From assembly GCA_902468695.1 (NCBI GenBank), contig CABQZS010000026.1, forward strand, positions 1 through 6,519: DNA of 6,519 nucleotides, given 5' to 3'. Below the pieces are notes generated by a model. It was not told the origin of the DNA. It saw only the letters and a list, made by a program, of their open reading frames with translations, and did no database searches. Each line of letters starts with the position of its first letter. Position 1 is the first letter of the stretch. A program made the position numbers and the translations under genes. Shown piece after piece: positions 4,686 to 6,519 of the stretch. This DNA is from an uncultured Collinsella sp. (lineage in GTDB: Bacteria; Actinomycetota; Coriobacteriia; Coriobacteriales; Coriobacteriaceae).

Positions 4686-5885
4686 CTAGAGCTTGTGGTG
4701 GCGCTCTTCTTTGCGCTCCTCGGCTGCCTGCTCCTCCTGCTTAAAGGCGGGGTCGTCGGGGGTGACGAGCTCGTCCTCGTGCGTGCGCTTGTTGTAATGG
4801 TGGCGCAGCACGGGCTCAAACAGATGTAGATGCTTGGCAAAGGCCGCCGAGCCAATGGCGAGCACGGTAAAGATGAGCACACGCATGGGCACCTCGACCT
4901 GGTTAATCGCGGCGGCGCCGGCCGAAAGCATGATGCACCAGGCATAGATGAGCAGCACGGCCTGTTTTTGGTTGTAGCCTTCTTGGATTAGGCGGTGGTG
5001 GATGTGGCCCTTGTCGGCCTGCCCGATGCTAATGTGGGCGCGCCTGCGGCGCACGATGGCGCTAAACGTGTCGATGATGGGCACGCCGGCAACGATGAGC
5101 GGGATGATAAGCGAGGTGAGCGCGGCGGTGCGGCTCACGTTGAGCAGCGAGATGGAGCCCAGCGCAAAGCCCAGAAGCAGCGACCCCGAGTCGCCCAAGA
5201 AGATGCTTGCGGGGTTGAAGTTGTAGCGCAAAAAGGCCAGACAGGCGCCAAAGAGCGCGATGGAGAGCGCAGCGGCGTCGATGCGGCCCGAGAGAACGGC
5301 CATCGAAAACATGGTGAACGAGGCGATGCCGCAGATGCCCGTGGCCAAGCCGTCGAGGCCATCGATGAGGTTAATGATGTTGGTGAATGCCACCAGATAG
5401 ATTACGGTGATGGGGTAGGCGAGCCACTCAAGCATGATTTCGCCGGGGGCAAACGGGTTGACGATGACGCCGATCCGCAGGCCGCCGATACAGGCGATGA
5501 GCGCGGCGAGGACCTGTCCGGCCAGCTTTTGCTTGGGCTTGAGCTGGAAGACGTCGTCGATAGCGCCGGTCGCAAAGATGACGGTAAAGGAGAGTGCCAG
5601 CATGGGATAGCTAATGTGAAGGCGCGGGTGCGGCACCAGGACGGGTGGCCAGCCTAGGTGCCAGGTGCCTAGGATTTGCACAATGCAGGCAACGACCAGG
5701 CCCAAAAACACCGCCGTTCCGCCCAAACGCGGGATGGGCTTGGTGTTGATGCGGCGCTTAGAAGGATAGTCGACGGCATCGAGCTTAATTGCCAAGCGCT
5801 TGACCAGGGGCACCGCGAGGAAGGTCGTGATAAAGGCCGCCGCTGCCACGCATAGATACGGTATGTAGCTCGGGGATGAAGCCAT
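4686..5885 (-). CDS. Undecaprenyl-phosphate sugar-1-phosphate transferase (WecA/TagO/MraY superfamily)
   Basis: This 399-residue multi-pass membrane enzyme moves a HexNAc-1-phosphate (GlcNAc-1-P in WecA and TagO) from its UDP-sugar to undecaprenyl phosphate, the first membrane step of wall teichoic acid or other cell-wall glycopolymer synthesis. Superfamily motifs are in order: the PxxGG-type PIPRLGG (50-56), GAIDD (107-111, the Mg-binding Asp pair), NIINLIDGLDGLA (169-181), NPASIFLGDSGS (224-235, with Asp232) and HIHHRLI (294-300), the cytoplasmic loop typical of WecA/TagO rather than MraY. About ten hydrophobic helices precede a charged cytoplasmic tail (about 363-399) rich in Glu, Lys and His. 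The start at 5885 is chosen because the first helix begins there. Upstream in-frame ATGs (such as 5957) lack ribosome sites, and the extended frame runs into the 6S-like RNA. The ribosome site at 5885 is itself weak. It lies upstream of trpS on the same strand. Confidence 0.93.
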   Translation of the reverse strand: MASSPSYIPYLCVAAAAFITTFLAVPLVKRLAIKLDAVDYPSKRRINTKPIPRLGGTAVFLGLVVACIVQILGTWHLGWPPVLVPHPRLHISYPMLALSFTVIFATGAIDDVFQLKPKQKLAGQVLAALIACIGGLRIGVIVNPFAPGEIMLEWLAYPITVIYLVAFTNIINLIDGLDGLATGICGIASFTMFSMAVLSGRIDAAALSIALFGACLAFLRYNFNPASIFLGDSGSLLLGFALGSISLLNVSRTAALTSLIIPLIVAGVPIIDTFSAIVRRRRAHISIGQADKGHIHHRLIQEGYNQKQAVLLIYAWCIMLSAGAAAINQVEVPMRVLIFTVLAIGSAAFAKHLHLFEPVLRHHYNKRTHEDELVTPDDPAFKQEEQAAEERKEERHHKL

Positions 5886-5997
5886 GAATCTAAAAACCGC
5901 CAAGCGTCGAAGGAAAAGGTCAAAGGTTGCTACGCGGAAATGGCATAGCTGCCCCATGATACTCGACCGAGGGGGGTGCGGAGGTTTGCACCGTGCG

Positions 5998-6025
5998 ATT
6001 ATCACGCGCATACCAGATATTGGAA
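5998..6025 (-). promoter_or_regulatory. Candidate promoter for the sugar-phosphate transferase gene
   Basis: On the - strand GATAAT (6003-5998) matches the -10 consensus at five of six bases, with a weak -35-like TTCCAA (6025-6020) 16 nt upstream. The leader would be about 105 nt. An imperfect palindrome, CGTG (5992-5995) and CACG (6003-6006), flanks the -10 and a 10-bp palindrome TCCATATGGA lies at 6060-6069; either could bind a regulator. I see no other gene in 5886-6088. Confidence 0.3.
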
Positions 6026-6088
6026 TGTTGTCGATGGCTTGTCGGGATGCCGGCGGGAATCCATATGGACTGTATGGTGATTTTCGGC

Positions 6089-6259
6089 AAAAGAAAACCA
6101 CCCCCCACGTTACGAAAATGAACCCACCTAAAACAGGTGGGTGCCCTCATCGACTGTTCCAGCGTCCTTAACAACGAAGGATACCTGTACTAAGTACGAC
6201 TGTGTGGGCTCCCTAAATAAACGCGACGGTTCACCCAGTTGCTCCGCGGGGGGCGGAAT
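6089..6259 (-). ncRNA. ssrS: Candidate 6S RNA
   Basis: Numbering the RNA from A6259 as +1, nt 4-15 pair with 151-162 (12 bp, two G-U) as a closing stem. Nt 16-50 and 118-150 form a large central bubble. On its 3' side ACCCACCU and AGGUGGGU (118-138) make an 8-bp hairpin. Nt 51-83 pair imperfectly with 91-117 as the terminal stem, ending in UCCUU/AAGGA around a 7-nt loop. The closing stem runs straight into UUUUCUUUU, a terminator. Size (171 nt) and layout are those of 6S RNA, which mimics an open promoter, binds the housekeeping RNA polymerase and serves as template for short product RNAs. At least four pairs are G-U on this strand and A-C on the other, so the RNA comes from the - strand. The call rests on structure; I did not align it to a family model. 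Confidence 0.68.
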
Positions 6260-6265
6260 AACTAC

Positions 6266-6271
6266 ATCATA
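6266..6271 (-). promoter_or_regulatory. -10 box of the 6S-like RNA
   Basis: On the - strand TATGAT (6271-6266) matches the -10 consensus at five of six bases and places the start at A6259, three bases before the closing stem of the folded RNA. The -35 position (CTGGAA, 6294-6289, spacing 17) is poor. The close fit between predicted start and stem supports both calls. Confidence 0.5.
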
Positions 6272-6296
6272 AAGCGGCACTTTGTCGATTCCAGTC

Positions 6297-6325
6297 TTGA
6301 CATTACAAAAATCGTGTCGGACGAT
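6297..6325 (+). promoter_or_regulatory. Promoter of the PflX-like radical SAM gene, overlapping a palindrome
   Basis: A perfect -35, TTGACA (6297-6302), is followed after 17 nt by a weak -10, GACGAT (6320-6325). Transcription would start near 6332, giving a leader of about 78 nt. The inverted repeat AATCGT (6310-6315) and ACGATT (6321-6326) covers the spacer end and the -10, a typical place for a repressor site. The 6S promoter points the other way from the same region. Confidence 0.5.
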
Positions 6326-6409
6326 TACGGCGCCTTAGGGACGGAGCCGTCTACGCGGCCTGGCCCTTTACGTTTGAGCTGCTGAATCGTTGTTTTGGAG
6401 CATGTTTTT

Positions 6410-6519
6410 ATGCCGACGTCGTTGACCGAACTTTTTTCGCCCGCCTGCCATTTGTGTCCGCGCCGTTGCGGTGCGGCGCGCGATGAGGGCGCGCGCGGCG
6501 TATGCGGTGCTAACGACAC
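6410..6519 (+). CDS. 5' end of a PflX-type radical SAM protein gene (runs off the window)
   Basis: The first 36 codons are present. After a short N-terminus comes ACHLCPRRCGAARDEGARG and then VCGA, giving cysteines at 13, 16, 20 and 32. This CxLCPRxCG...GxCG pattern opens the PflX family (COG1313), uncharacterised Fe-S proteins related to pyruvate formate-lyase activating enzyme. The radical SAM CxxxCxxC motif would lie beyond the window edge. GGAG (6397-6400) sits 9 nt before ATG 6410; the ATG at 6402 meets a stop after seven codons. Its substrate is unknown in the family. The AmmeMemoRadiSam enzymes have a similar N-terminal cysteine cluster and cannot be fully excluded. Confidence 0.75.
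   Translation, partial: MPTSLTELFSPACHLCPRRCGAARDEGARGVCGAND

Noticed and set aside
3544..5657. Long + strand reading frames opposite trpS and the transferase gene (for example 3982-4527 and 4995-5657)
   Set aside because: These are antisense shadows produced by GC-rich codon use; their composition is biased and they carry no motifs.
5886..6101. Longer N-terminus for the sugar-phosphate transferase starting at 6101 (or 5957)
   Set aside because: The added residues are not membrane-like or family-like, no ribosome site is seen, and the far end lies inside the closing stem of the 6S-like RNA.
6325..6519. The - strand frame running off the window's right edge
   Set aside because: It is antisense to a clear PflX-type start with a cysteine motif and a ribosome site; the - strand product has no recognisable features.

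Overview
The window looks like a piece of a Coriobacteriia chromosome (high-GC, gut-associated Actinobacteria). Collinsella is my best guess. The basis is the GC-rich third codon positions, the family mix, and a hairpin repeat of the form ACCACCACAAAGG / 9-nt loop / CCTTTGTGGTGGT, which I associate with Collinsella intergenic regions. The genus is an inference; no rRNA or other marker is present.

Left half (1-3138), all on the + strand: the 3' end of an unidentified gene; a free-standing B3/4-domain protein behind a structured leader; a MarR-family regulator; a DegV-family lipid-binding protein; and a 106-residue MGMT-like protein that keeps the PCHRV cysteine. Four copies of the hairpin repeat punctuate this half. 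Each begins 10-26 nt after a stop codon, and the loop sequence alternates orientation from copy to copy. Only marR lacks one.

Middle (3139-3465): a gene-free stretch between converging transcription units. It holds a candidate + strand small RNA (about 3222-3360) ending in an 18-bp perfect hairpin, then a clear intrinsic terminator for trpS on the - strand.

Right half: trpS (tryptophanyl-tRNA synthetase) and, upstream of it on the same strand, a WecA/TagO-type undecaprenyl-phosphate sugar-1-phosphate transferase that would start cell-wall glycopolymer synthesis. Upstream of that, still on the - strand, bases 6259-6089 fold into a 171-nt RNA with a closing stem, a central bubble carrying a 3'-side hairpin, a long imperfect terminal stem, its own -10 box and a terminal U-tract. 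That is the architecture of 6S RNA (ssrS). A promoter pointing the other way (perfect TTGACA) leads to the 5' end of a PflX-type radical SAM gene cut by the window edge.

The protein genes are mostly ordinary housekeeping and accessory genes. The parts worth a second look are non-coding: the 6S RNA candidate, the small RNA candidate, the leader at 231-328 and the alternating hairpin family. I see no CRISPR array, transposase, tRNA or rRNA.
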